A stretch of DNA of 64,000 nucleotides from a virus. The stretch lies in the IMG/VR virus record IMGVR_UViG_3300047557_002769, positions 99,235 to 163,234 of that record; one strand, 5' to 3'. Made by a program: the position numbers and the translations under genes. Position 1 is the first letter of the stretch. Each line of letters starts with the position of its first letter. Under the pieces are notes generated by a model. It worked only from the letters and a program-made list of their open reading frames with translations, was not told where the DNA came from and did not search any database. Positions 11,567-18,108 of this stretch are shown in pieces.

Positions 11567-11594
11567 ATTATAGGACCAAACGAGGAAAGTGCAA
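11567..11594 (-). promoter_or_regulatory. Early sigma70-type promoter of the SprT-like gene
   Basis: Minus strand TTGCAC, 16 bases, TATAAT, then GGATACAT. GGTACTAG precedes -35. Confidence 0.8.
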
Positions 11595-11620
11595 CTAGTA
11601 CCGGTACGATTTGCTCAGGT

Positions 11621-11642
11621 AAAAAGCCCCGTGACGTGGGGC
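11621..11642 (-). terminator. Rho-independent terminator
   Basis: Minus strand GCCCC, loop ACGTCAC, GGGGC, TTTTT. It ends the transcript of the HTH gene at 11774-12109 just before the SprT promoter. Confidence 0.8.
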
Positions 11643-11773
11643 CAGACGATCCACTCTAAGTCACCCTGACAGTCTGGTGGCCGTCCCTGTCATGGTTTGC
11701 TAAGGGGCGCCCAGTTCTTGCGGTCGTTTAAGAGTAGGCGGGCGTACCCGCAACATCCACTCCCCCTATACTA
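11643..11773 (-). other. Transcribed 3' region with an 18-codon ORF
   Basis: Between the HTH gene and the terminator. An 18-codon ORF (ATG 11756 to TAG 11700, MLRVRPPTLKRPQELGAP) follows the strong site GGGGGAG. The remainder can fold (CAGAC/GTCTG). It may encode a micropeptide or act as a 3' RNA. Confidence 0.3.
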
Positions 11774-12109
11774 TCAAAGACCGGCGAAAGGAGATGCTAC
11801 GGTAGCACCCGAGGCCTTGAGACCAGCGATCACCGCATCGATCTCAGCGACTTTCTTCGCAGCCTGAGCCGGGGTCGTCTCGGTGATCGGGTTGATCTTG
11901 CGAGCCGGCTTCGAAGCCTTCGCGGTCTTTGCAACCTTCTCGCCCTTGACCGGCTCAACACCCAGAGCCTTCACGGCCTTGGTGAAATAGACGTATGCGT
12001 TCGAGCGAGTCACACCCAGAGTCTCAACGATAGTAGCGATCGCCACTGCACGATCCGGGTTAGCGCGAACGATGTCGGTAGCGCGAGAGAGGTTGGTCAC
12101 TTTAGTCAT
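11774..12109 (-). CDS. HTH-like protein with Lys/Ala-rich tail, 111 aa
   Basis: Begins MTKVTNLSRATDIVRANPD; residues 20-45 (AIATIVETLGVTRSNAYVYF) fit a helix-turn-helix, followed by a Lys/Ala-rich linker and a short C-terminal helix. It resembles small phage transcription regulators or DNA-binding proteins, without a named family. ATG at 12109 follows AAAGGATACATG and a sigma70 promoter at 12140-12168. The reading frame stays open upstream to 12337, see the separate entry. Confidence 0.7.
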   Translation of the reverse strand: MTKVTNLSRATDIVRANPDRAVAIATIVETLGVTRSNAYVYFTKAVKALGVEPVKGEKVAKTAKASKPARKINPITETTPAQAAKKVAEIDAVIAGLKASGATVASPFAGL

Positions 12110-12337
12110 CATGTATCCTTTCGTGTCTTCAGTATGTGTATTACGGCTCTTCTTGGGCTTCAGTGCAACTGGTTCGGTCGATACCTTAGCCGCTCGCTTG
12201 GTCTTTCGGTCACCGGGGTAGCCAGGATAGGGTTCCCCTAACGGTCGCTTGGGATCCATTAGCCATTTGTTATAATGAGCCAATCGATCCTCACCGGCTT
12301 TCCAGTCCATATCGATCGTATAATTAACTCGCTTCAA
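11774..12337 (-). CDS. Longer in-frame form of the HTH gene, 187 aa
   Basis: The frame continues upstream to a TTG at 12337 that overlaps the TGA of the preceding gene and has GAGGA six bases before it. The extra 76 residues (…DMDWKAGEDRLAHYNKWLMD…) look protein-like but run straight through the internal promoter and ribosome site of the short form. Either one locus makes two proteins or the 5' part is an independent gene that lost its stop. Confidence 0.45.
   Translation of the reverse strand: MKRVNYTIDMDWKAGEDRLAHYNKWLMDPKRPLGEPYPGYPGDRKTKRAAKVSTEPVALKPKKSRNTHTEDTKGYMMTKVTNLSRATDIVRANPDRAVAIATIVETLGVTRSNAYVYFTKAVKALGVEPVKGEKVAKTAKASKPARKINPITETTPAQAAKKVAEIDAVIAGLKASGATVASPFAGL
12140..12168 (-). 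promoter_or_regulatory. Early promoter inside an open frame
   Basis: Minus strand TTGCAC, 17 bases, CGTAAT (a weak -10), then ACACATAC. It lies within the 187-aa frame and precedes the 111-aa HTH gene. Confidence 0.55.
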
Positions 12338-12621
12338 AACAAATCCTCAAGAGACATTTCTTTTACGTAATTGCGAATAGCCGATTGCATCGGTTTCGAA
12401 ACAATATCAGCATTCATATAATCAGGATCGAAACGATTAGCTGTGAATTCAATCGCTTGATTAATGACCATATCGCGATATTCTTTAATCGTAATAGCTT
12501 CGCGCTCTTCCACAGAGAGCTCGAGAACCATATCGCCAACGAATTCAGTAGCGCTTTCGATCGAATTCTTCATCAGACCCTGAATCAGATTATCGAAATC
12601 GTTGAAAGTATATTCGTTCAT
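12334..12621 (-). CDS. Hypothetical acidic protein, 95 aa
   Basis: Not recognised. Helical, acidic (MNEYTFNDFDNLIQGLMK start). ATG at 12621 is preceded by AAAGGAAACGA; the in-frame ATGATGAATGAA upstream is the transcript leader, not coding. Stop overlaps the TTG of the next frame. Confidence 0.65.
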   Translation of the reverse strand: MNEYTFNDFDNLIQGLMKNSIESATEFVGDMVLELSVEEREAITIKEYRDMVINQAIEFTANRFDPDYMNADIVSKPMQSAIRNYVKEMSLEDLF

Positions 12622-12651
12622 TTCGTTTCCTTTTTCATTCATCATACGTGA

Positions 12652-12680
12652 ATTATAGACCAAACCGAACCGAAGTGCAA
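12652..12680 (-). promoter_or_regulatory. Early sigma70-type promoter
   Basis: Minus strand TTGCAC, 17 bases, TATAAT, then TCACGTATGATG. Confidence 0.8.
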
Positions 12681-12691
12681 CTGATACCGGA

Positions 12692-12892
12692 TCAATTTGC
12701 TCGGTCGGGGAACGCGGGCTTGGTCAGAGCATGAACCGTCCTGAGGATCTCCATCTGATTCAGAGCAGGAAGCTCGGACATAGCCGTCACCAGCAGCGAA
12801 TGCAGAACACCGCTCGAGAACGCAACATTCTTCTGAGCATCAGCCATGATCCGCAGCGCTTCATCGATTTCCGCACGAGTCATCTTAGCCAT
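12692..12892 (-). CDS. Hypothetical helical protein, 66 aa
   Basis: Not recognised. MAKMTRAEIDEALRIMADAQ start; entirely helical-looking. ATG at 12892 follows GAAAGGAAACAAG. The leader again begins ATGTTGAATGAG directly after the promoter. Confidence 0.65.
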   Translation of the reverse strand: MAKMTRAEIDEALRIMADAQKNVAFSSGVLHSLLVTAMSELPALNQMEILRTVHALTKPAFPDRAN

Positions 12893-12922
12893 CTTGTTTC
12901 CTTTCTCATTCAACATACACGT

Positions 12923-12951
12923 ATTGTAACGGATCCGGACCAGAAGTGCAA
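12923..12951 (-). promoter_or_regulatory. Early sigma70-type promoter
   Basis: Minus strand TTGCAC, 17 bases, TACAAT, then ACGTGTATG. Confidence 0.75.
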
Positions 12952-12981
12952 CTCAGTACCGGATCGCCCGGTACGGTTATA

Positions 12982-13245
12982 CTAGCACTCAGGATCGAAA
13001 TCATGCCATTCCTGAGCCTCGTCAGGCTGGCCATCGGACTCGCGATCGTACTCATCCTGCAATTCCTCAGAGAGATTCATGAAATCCTCACAGGCATTGA
13101 AGAGCTCTTGAAATGCTCGCTTTTCCTCACGAGACATGTCAAACATGAAGCCAACACCCTCATCCTTCATGGCATTGATGATTTGATTCATAGCCAGAAG
13201 AGTGTTCTCGCACATGCAGTAGGACATATTGGGGTAATTTGCCAT
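12982..13245 (-). CDS. Hypothetical acidic protein, 87 aa
   Basis: Not recognised. MANYPNMSYCMCENTLLAMN start and a very acidic C-terminus (DGQPDEAQEWHDFDPEC); the start and end each carry Cys. ATG at 13245 is preceded by TAGGAGATCTGAG. The longer frame upstream covers a promoter and is rejected. Confidence 0.65.
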   Translation of the reverse strand: MANYPNMSYCMCENTLLAMNQIINAMKDEGVGFMFDMSREEKRAFQELFNACEDFMNLSEELQDEYDRESDGQPDEAQEWHDFDPEC

Positions 13246-13270
13246 CTCAGATCTCCTAATCGATGTACGT

Positions 13271-13299
13271 ATTGTAACGGATCGGGACCAGAAGTGCAA
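13271..13299 (-). promoter_or_regulatory. Early sigma70-type promoter
   Basis: Minus strand TTGCAC, 17 bases, TACAAT, then ACGTACATCGATTAGGAG. Confidence 0.75.
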
Positions 13300-13339
13300 C
13301 CCGGTACCTGACTGAACCGTAAGGGTATCAGTGAAACTT

Positions 13340-13513
13340 TCAGTTGAAGTATTCGCGGGAAATACGGAACTTTTCGTTCTCTTCCTCAGAGATAGCAAAG
13401 TCCTCGGCATCAGCCTTCGTATAGAGAGAGCCTACGATTACCCCATCAAAGGGATTAACCACATGCCAGATATCCTCTTCGCGATCGTAAACAACAGTGA
13501 GATTCCGTTCCAT
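13340..13513 (-). CDS. Hypothetical protein, 57 aa
   Basis: Not recognised. MERNLTVVYDREEDIWHVVN, beta-strand rich start, acidic helix ADAEDFAISEEENEK. ATG at 13513 lies six bases after AAGGAG, the same AAGGAGNACATGATGG arrangement as at 9222. Confidence 0.62.
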   Translation of the reverse strand: MERNLTVVYDREEDIWHVVNPFDGVIVGSLYTKADAEDFAISEEENEKFRISREYFN

Positions 13514-13536
13514 CATGTGCTCCTTAGTATGTTCCA

Positions 13537-13565
13537 ATTATAGGACCAAAGGAGATTAAGTGCAA
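13537..13565 (-). promoter_or_regulatory. Early sigma70-type promoter, last of the minus series
   Basis: Minus strand TTGCAC, 17 bases, TATAAT, then TGGAACATAC. Confidence 0.8.
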
Positions 13566-13612
13566 GCCAGAGGGAAAATACCGGAGCCAGCCGTAGGGAT
13601 ACTGCCCAAAAT

Positions 13613-13641
13613 TTGCCCTTTCCCAGGAAAAAGGCTATAAT
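13613..13641 (+). promoter_or_regulatory. Divergent sigma70-type promoter on the plus strand
   Basis: TTGCCC, 17 bases, TATAAT on the plus strand, the only strong plus-strand promoter noticed in this part. It is back to back with the minus promoter at 13537-13565. Confidence 0.6.
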
Positions 13642-13647
13642 CATAGT

Positions 13648-13669
13648 GTCGAACAGAGGGGGATGGACG
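13648..13669 (+). repeat. 22-bp leader repeat, copy 2
   Basis: Exact inverted copy of 10908-10929, again placed just after a promoter and ending in a ribosome site and ATG. Confidence 0.75.
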
Positions 13670-13857
13670 TGGAGGGTGGCCGAGGGCCCGGGAACCGGCA
13701 GGGAGAAAAAGCCTGTTTTCCCCAGAAAAAGTGTGTGAATATACTGCGAAACTCAGGAATAGTGGGCGAATATACACCAGCGCGCTATAATACTATTCTT
13801 ATTTTGGTCCCGTACCAATTTATAATATACACATACGCGGGTATTAGTTTAAGTTAG
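13663..13857 (+). CDS. Possible plus-strand small protein, 64 aa
   Basis: ATG follows AGAGGGGG and the plus-strand promoter. The N-terminus is Gly/Arg rich (MDVEGGRGPGNRQGEK), the C-terminus hydrophobic (NTILILVPYQFIIYTYAG). Codon use looks unlike the neighbours and the ORF ends in the direct repeat 13840-13860, so the coding status is doubtful. Otherwise 13.54-13.88 kb holds no gene. Confidence 0.3.
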   Translation: MDVEGGRGPGNRQGEKACFPQKKCVNILRNSGIVGEYTPARYNTILILVPYQFIIYTYAGISLS

Positions 13858-13892
13858 TAGCCTATACTATAGGTATTAGTTTAAGTTAGTAG
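13840..13892. repeat. 21-bp direct repeat
   Basis: GGTATTAGTTTAAGTTAGTA plus G occurs at 13840-13860 and 13872-13892, 11 bases apart. The second copy contains the stop and last codons of the 66-aa gene at 13876-14076, suggesting a short tandem duplication of a gene end. Confidence 0.8.
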
Positions 13893-14076
13893 AATCGTTA
13901 ATTAGCTTATAGATTCTATCTAGATTTTGATATTTTGACATACCATAAGGAGGTACAATAGTATATTCTATACCGTTTTTTAGTCTAACGAATGCAGTAT
14001 CAGTGTATTCTCTTACATATACACATGCAACTTCATCCGGATTAACATAGTCATTATCCGTTAGTTTAATAAGCAT
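13876..14076 (-). CDS. Hypothetical protein, 66 aa
   Basis: Not recognised. Beta-strand pattern (VACVYVREYTDTAFVRLKNG), probably a small barrel-like fold. Its ATG overlaps the TAA of the 50-aa gene upstream. Here the base composition becomes clearly more AT-rich than in the early region. Confidence 0.55.
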   Translation of the reverse strand: MLIKLTDNDYVNPDEVACVYVREYTDTAFVRLKNGIEYTIVPPYGMSKYQNLDRIYKLINDSTNLN

Positions 14077-14228
14077 TATTCATAGTCCTTATTCTTAATA
14101 CGTTTATCTCTCTTAAACCATTTCTTACACTTTTCCATTTTAAAGATGAATAGATCGTCCCATTTGATCTTATTCAATTTTTTTCTATATCTGGAAACGT
14201 ATTGTTTAAGCTCTCTAGGCCCTTTCAT
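14076..14228 (-). CDS. Small basic protein, 50 aa
   Basis: ATG 14228 overlaps the TGA of the next upstream gene and its TAA overlaps the following ATG. Very basic, aromatic sequence (QYVSRYRKKLNKIKWDD, then KCKKWFKRDKRIKNKDYE). Nucleic-acid or membrane association is possible; no family recognised. Confidence 0.55.
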   Translation of the reverse strand: MKGPRELKQYVSRYRKKLNKIKWDDLFIFKMEKCKKWFKRDKRIKNKDYE

Positions 14229-14611
14229 TGGTCTTTATATCCAAACATAACGTTTTCCATATCCTGGAGAATATTTCCAGCTTCTTCCATATTATAGTCA
14301 TAGATAGCTTGTTCCAATCTACGGATATATGGACGGAATTCACCGAATACTGCCTCGATCATTTGTTTTTTAGCTCTATCGACGGCTTCTTTTAGAGCAT
14401 CGTTATTTTTTAGTACTTCAAGTTCTGATACAGTAAAGGTATTACGAAGAGTAAGCTGAATACGATATTGCTTCAGAACATTGTAATCTTTGGTAGTTTC
14501 CCAGGAAGCTTTCGTATCCACCATTTGTTCGAACAGAGGTGATAGTTTAGTGCGGATTAGTTTACGCTCACCTGTATCCGTCCATTCAATAGCTTTAGAA
14601 ATTTGACTCAT
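14225..14611 (-). CDS. Hypothetical helical protein, 128 aa
   Basis: Not recognised. Almost wholly helical, charged, coiled-coil prone between residues 55 and 120 (SELEVLKNNDALKEAVDRAK). Overlaps both neighbours by four bases. Confidence 0.65.
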   Translation of the reverse strand: MSQISKAIEWTDTGERKLIRTKLSPLFEQMVDTKASWETTKDYNVLKQYRIQLTLRNTFTVSELEVLKNNDALKEAVDRAKKQMIEAVFGEFRPYIRRLEQAIYDYNMEEAGNILQDMENVMFGYKDQ

Positions 14612-14745
14612 TTTTTCTTTTGTTGTTGAATATAATAATCATCTAGTGTCTTTTTCCATTGTTCCGGTGTTGGATCACGGAATAGAGGTTGAGGACCAGA
14701 TGGTTTTCTTGATTTAAGACTATGATATGCTGTTCTAAAACTCAT
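14608..14745 (-). CDS. Hypothetical protein, 45 aa
   Basis: ATG 14745; MSFRTAYHSLKSRKPSGPQP start and a poly-charged end QQQKKK. Its stop overlaps the ATG of the next gene. Resembles short basic phage proteins, no family assigned. Confidence 0.5.
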   Translation of the reverse strand: MSFRTAYHSLKSRKPSGPQPLFRDPTPEQWKKTLDDYYIQQQKKK

Positions 14746-14784
14746 GATTTTTAAGGTTTGCGATTTGCAAATTGCAAATATTGT

Positions 14785-15012
14785 TTATTCTACTCCAAAA
14801 TGTTCTTTGATATCATTAACCAATTCAAACGCCCATACCGGTTCAGCATACTGAGCCGCTTCATTTTCAATCTTATTAAGACATTCCCCGATAATCAACT
14901 CGGCTAACTTTTCAACCTGTTTGCCTACTAGCATAGGGGTCATTGCCTTATTGTCATCATCATATGAGATACCGCCGACTTGTTTAATAAGTTCTCTAAT
15001 TTGTTCGTTCAT
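14785..15012 (-). CDS. Small paralogous protein family member A, 75 aa
   Basis: One of three paralogues in this window (also 15009-15254 and 18837-19058) sharing an N-terminal MNExIRELxxQ helix, a central LAELIIGEC/IVRECxx helix and the C-terminal (K/E)xHFGVE. No function is known to me for the family; it looks like a small three-helix protein. It directly follows paralogue B with a four-base overlap, suggesting tandem duplication. Confidence 0.65.
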   Translation of the reverse strand: MNEQIRELIKQVGGISYDDDNKAMTPMLVGKQVEKLAELIIGECLNKIENEAAQYAEPVWAFELVNDIKEHFGVE

Positions 15013-15254
15013 TCTTCAACTCCGAAATGTTTTTTAATCTCGTTCCTATAATCCAACCAGCCTTGATAGTGTTGATCGTTTTTGTAGTCCAAAGTAAGTT
15101 CAGCACATTCCCTGACAATCAACTCGGCGAACTTTTGGTCATAAGCATGAAGGAAAGTATAATCTATTTCTCCACCATCGTCAACAAAACTACCAAATTT
15201 TTCTCTAGTGTCATTCCAGGCCTGTTCGGCAAGTTCTTTAATTCGTTCGTTCAT
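15009..15254 (-). CDS. Small paralogous protein family member B, 81 aa
   Basis: Paralogue of A and C: MNERIKELAEQAW start, FAELIVRECAELTL centre, KKHFGVEE end. About six residues longer than A. Start ATG at 15254 lies inside the 3' end of the 40-aa HTH-like gene. Confidence 0.65.
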   Translation of the reverse strand: MNERIKELAEQAWNDTREKFGSFVDDGGEIDYTFLHAYDQKFAELIVRECAELTLDYKNDQHYQGWLDYRNEIKKHFGVEE

Positions 15255-15360
15255 TTTCAGTCTCTACCTTTAATACAATTTCAAAAGGAATATCCAGAAT
15301 CAATGCTACTTCTCTGGTTGTATATCCGCTCTGGAGCAATTCTTTAATCCGCCAAATCAT
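15238..15360 (-). CDS. 40-aa HTH-like protein
   Basis: ATG 15360, MIWRIKELLQSGYTTREVALILDIP: a helix, a turn after Thr-Thr and a recognition-type helix, very similar in layout to the 50-aa protein at 7751-7903. It overlaps the genes on both sides by 17 bases, in different frames. Confidence 0.5.
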   Translation of the reverse strand: MIWRIKELLQSGYTTREVALILDIPFEIVLKVETENERTN

Positions 15361-15631
15361 TATAACCTTCATCCAACGTAGATTCAAGCAACCTTATCAT
15401 TTGTTTAACCGCCAAAGGACCTAGGTACAGAGTAACGACAGTACTATCACTTTCTACACGCAATACTGTCTTATTTTCAATAGTCCTTCCAACTGTGTAA
15501 AAGCACTTATTGGTATTTAAAATATTAGGAGTAGTGACTGGATTAACAGGAGTAGTAGGAGGTTCGTAATTATACATGGCTGCTTTAAGCTTTCGATTAA
15601 ATGGGTAGATGTATTTACTGAATACTGACAT
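15344..15631 (-). CDS. Hypothetical protein, 95 aa
   Basis: Not recognised. A proline/threonine-rich stretch (PPTTPVNPVTTPN) separates a basic N-terminus from a beta-rich C-terminal half (TVLRVESDSTVVTLYLGP). Overlaps the next genes by one base and 17 bases. Confidence 0.6.
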   Translation of the reverse strand: MSVFSKYIYPFNRKLKAAMYNYEPPTTPVNPVTTPNILNTNKCFYTVGRTIENKTVLRVESDSTVVTLYLGPLAVKQMIRLLESTLDEGYNDLAD

Positions 15632-15825
15632 TATTCATCATTACAATTACAATCACCAGTACCTAGTACAAATTCACCGCAATAAGGACATCCTGTAGGG
15701 CGATTTGGTTCTAATTTATTCAGAAGATCATAGTATTCTTTAGTTCCTACCGGGCCACCACATGCCATAGCAATAGCACCTACAGAATAACCCTTGGCTA
15801 GCAACTCTTTAATCTGATTGTTCAT
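15631..15825 (-). CDS. Small zinc-ribbon protein, 64 aa
   Basis: MNNQIKELLAKGYSVGAIAM start with an HTH-like N-terminal half, then CPYCGEFVLGTGDCNC, a CxxC...CxC zinc-ribbon pattern. ATG 15825 overlaps the TGA of the kinase gene, which is why the longer frame starting at 15903 is not used. Confidence 0.62.
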   Translation of the reverse strand: MNNQIKELLAKGYSVGAIAMACGGPVGTKEYYDLLNKLEPNRPTGCPYCGEFVLGTGDCNCNDE

Positions 15826-16283
15826 ACCAAAATAATTTGACTGAAGCCTTCTTCTTTCGTAGGCATTTCGAATTGATTGATCATGCTTTCGATTACATGC
15901 CATGGAATCGTTTTACCCGGGCGAGATGCCAGACGACGCTTGAGCTCTTCTTCCGAAGGAGTCTTAAAGATTATAGCGATATGATCATAATCCGGCAACA
16001 TATTAAACTTCTTTTTACGACTCTTAACAGTAGTACTCGTCTGATCCCAGATAATATCACGATTAAATTCTCGTGCCAGAGCAACCTCTTTTGCCATCAA
16101 TTCTACGGCCATCGGCATAAACGATTCAAATACCTCCGAATACGTTCTCCCGACTTCCTTGGCGTAAATATCTACCCATTTGTCAGTAGAAATATAGGCA
16201 AAAGATAGACCGTCAATAAACTTATTTACCCCGGTTGTCTTTCCTGATCCCGGTACTCCAACCAATTGATAACACTTAGGCAT
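15822..16283 (-). CDS. P-loop nucleotide/polynucleotide kinase-like
   Basis: A 153-residue P-loop kinase: Walker A LVGVPGSGKTTG at residues 7-18, DKWVDIY substrate segment, IIWDQTSTTVKSR (cf. the kinase domain of T4 polynucleotide kinase, DQTNL/KSR), and a lid ELKRRLASRPGKTIP. Probably phosphorylates 5' ends of nucleic acids or nucleotides; the 3'-phosphatase domain of T4 Pnk is absent. Given tRNA genes and likely RNA repair needs, a role in RNA end-healing is plausible. Confidence 0.7.
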   Translation of the reverse strand: MPKCYQLVGVPGSGKTTGVNKFIDGLSFAYISTDKWVDIYAKEVGRTYSEVFESFMPMAVELMAKEVALAREFNRDIIWDQTSTTVKSRKKKFNMLPDYDHIAIIFKTPSEEELKRRLASRPGKTIPWHVIESMINQFEMPTKEEGFSQIILV

Positions 16284-17098
16284 TATTCAATCCTAACAAT
16301 ATTAGTAAAGCCTCTATTCTTTGTGCCATGATTCTTATAACGATCTTCAGCAGTACCGTATCGAATAAAAGCATCTAGAGGATCTTCATTATACTGAATT
16401 TCTTCCGAATGGCCAGTCGTACCACCTTTCCAACTACCCTTCTCATAACCAATTTCCTTATTGAAACATAGTTCAAGTCGACAAGTAATAAGAGGTTTTT
16501 TGAAATACCTCAGCCATTTGAATAGCCCGGTACCATACTCATGCCTCATTTCACTGATATGGCATGTGGCAATAATCTCTTCCCCGTCGTAATCATTGAA
16601 CTTAAACTTAACCTTAGGCACAAGGTCTCTAGCTTTTTGTAATTGATCGAAGTCTAGTCTTCCGCTCTTAAACGGCTTTACCACACCAAATTCTTTCCAA
16701 TCCGGGGTATAAAACTTCTCATGAATATACTGTCTTTCTCTCCATGGAATACCGAATAGCTTGGTATGATCAGAATTCTTCTTATCCTTAGAAGACCAAC
16801 TACCCGGCTGAATACCATAATGAATATGAATATTCTCTTCATAGATAGTAAATCCATATTCCCGACGAATGTGCTCCCAATAACCAGGACCCTTAGCCCA
16901 TTCGTATTTACTCGTATCTACCCACTTCTTTTTTGGTTTGAAGATTTCAGGAATAATAAACCACCAAGAATGTTTACCAAATGCAATATTCAATAGACAA
17001 TACTTAGTCTGCTCTGGATAATACTCATACGGATTACTGATATTAAAGGCATACCGGTGATAGTTGGCATCCTTATTATATTCTTTAAGTCGGATCAT
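16283..17098 (-). CDS. Hypothetical protein, 271 aa
   Basis: Not recognised. Tyr/Trp-rich soluble protein (HSWWFIIPEIF; GPGYWEHIRREYGFTIYEENI; WLRYFKKPLITCRLELCF). No catalytic motif stands out. Starts within the last 14 bases of the upstream gene; its stop joins the kinase gene start. Confidence 0.65.
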   Translation of the reverse strand: MIRLKEYNKDANYHRYAFNISNPYEYYPEQTKYCLLNIAFGKHSWWFIIPEIFKPKKKWVDTSKYEWAKGPGYWEHIRREYGFTIYEENIHIHYGIQPGSWSSKDKKNSDHTKLFGIPWRERQYIHEKFYTPDWKEFGVVKPFKSGRLDFDQLQKARDLVPKVKFKFNDYDGEEIIATCHISEMRHEYGTGLFKWLRYFKKPLITCRLELCFNKEIGYEKGSWKGGTTGHSEEIQYNEDPLDAFIRYGTAEDRYKNHGTKNRGFTNIVRIE

Positions 17099-17408
17099 TT
17101 AGTTTCTTCTTTAGTTGACGAATTTCAGCTTTAAGCCCGCGATTCTCGTAATCTGCCTGGTAAGCACGCTCCTGCATTTCTTTCATTTGTTTTGCAAAGT
17201 CTCGATCACTAGGCGTTAGATCTTCTTCTGGGGTAATAATGAATTTACCCTGATCCCAGTCAAAGCCTAGTTGAACGTGTTTAACTTTAACTACCGGGCT
17301 TCCTCCCACGGTAGTATAAGGTAATTTGATCTGAATTACAACCTCAGCATCTTTATCACTATAGGTCACCATTCGCCCGATATGCTCGTATAATTCACCG
17401 ACTTTCAT
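17085..17408 (-). CDS. Hypothetical protein, 107 aa
   Basis: Not recognised by name. MKVGELYEHIGRMVTYSDKD start, beta-rich first half and a C-terminal coiled coil (QADYENRGLKAEIRQLKKKL). The layout is familiar from small phage proteins of unknown function. Confidence 0.62.
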   Translation of the reverse strand: MKVGELYEHIGRMVTYSDKDAEVVIQIKLPYTTVGGSPVVKVKHVQLGFDWDQGKFIITPEEDLTPSDRDFAKQMKEMQERAYQADYENRGLKAEIRQLKKKLNDPT

Positions 17409-17590
17409 TATTTCACCTCAAATACGTCAAAGTCAGCATAGGAGATATGCGCAAGTTTCTCCAGTTTACCTACGATTGCTCGAGCTTTCTCAATGCTATC
17501 GTAAACACCCTCGATCTTACGCTGCTCAACCCCTCTTTCACCTACACCATAATAGAATTCATCATAAAATACAACAAAGACATCGTTCAT
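17408..17590 (-). CDS. Hypothetical protein, 60 aa
   Basis: Not recognised. MNDVFVVFYDEFYYGVGERG: strand, loop, then helix SIEKARAIVGKLE and a final strand. TAATG overlap with the downstream gene. Confidence 0.55.
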   Translation of the reverse strand: MNDVFVVFYDEFYYGVGERGVEQRKIEGVYDSIEKARAIVGKLEKLAHISYADFDVFEVK

Positions 17591-17598
17591 AATAATCC

Positions 17599-17805
17599 TT
17601 AGTTATAGGTGACGCTGACTATACGAAAGTTTTTATAGAAACGTTTGAGTTTCTTATTAGCGTAAGATTCAACAGCTTCATGAGCTGATTTAGAATTACA
17701 GTAAAAGTCCTCCTCGATCTGTCGAAAAAATCCTTCCTCGTTCTGATACCAGAACTTAACGGTATAGGTTTCCGTCATTCCATAAGGAGCTTCTGATACT
17801 TTCAT
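17599..17805 (-). CDS. Hypothetical protein, 68 aa
   Basis: Not recognised. TYTVKFWYQNEEGFFRQIEE strands then a helix AHEAVESYANKKLK; similar strand-helix layout to its neighbour 17408-17590, but no clear sequence identity. Confidence 0.55.
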   Translation of the reverse strand: MKVSEAPYGMTETYTVKFWYQNEEGFFRQIEEDFYCNSKSAHEAVESYANKKLKRFYKNFRIVSVTYN

Positions 17806-17806
17806 A

Positions 17807-18049
17807 TTAACCTCGAGTAAAGAAATGCCACCAACGACGAGGAATAGTTTCTTTTTCTACATAGAACCTTGCACCCGGTCCACAATCATTGTCTTTTTCC
17901 GGAACCGGTCTAACAGTAAAGGAACTAGATTGTCGACTGGTAGATGCAAATACGACATTAGCTTTACCAGTTACCGGGCTGATTCCATTAGATGGGGAAA
18001 TACAGAAATTAGAACCCGAGAAGTACTTACAGTTGACACAGAGTTTCAT
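17807..18049 (-). CDS. Cys-rich hypothetical protein, 80 aa
   Basis: MKLCVNCKYFSGSNFCISP start (CxxC plus a further Cys, a probable metal site), C-terminal PRRWWHFFTRG. ATG at 18049 follows a near-perfect ribosome site AAAGGAGGT. First gene of a unit from the promoter at 18073-18100. Confidence 0.65.
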   Translation of the reverse strand: MKLCVNCKYFSGSNFCISPSNGISPVTGKANVVFASTSRQSSSFTVRPVPEKDNDCGPGARFYVEKETIPRRWWHFFTRG

Positions 18050-18072
18050 AAGACCTCCTTTGAACAAACCTT

Positions 18073-18100
18073 ATTATAATAGAAATAAAAAAAAGAGCAA
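18073..18100 (-). promoter_or_regulatory. Sigma70-type promoter
   Basis: Minus strand TTGCTC, 16 bases, TATAAT; GTAACGTAACAG lies upstream of -35. Confidence 0.72.
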
Positions 18101-18108
18101 CTGTTACG

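Noticed and set aside
13556-13777. Minus-strand ORF of 73 codons
   Set aside because: Antisense to the plus-strand promoter and leader; no ribosome site; composition odd on both strands.
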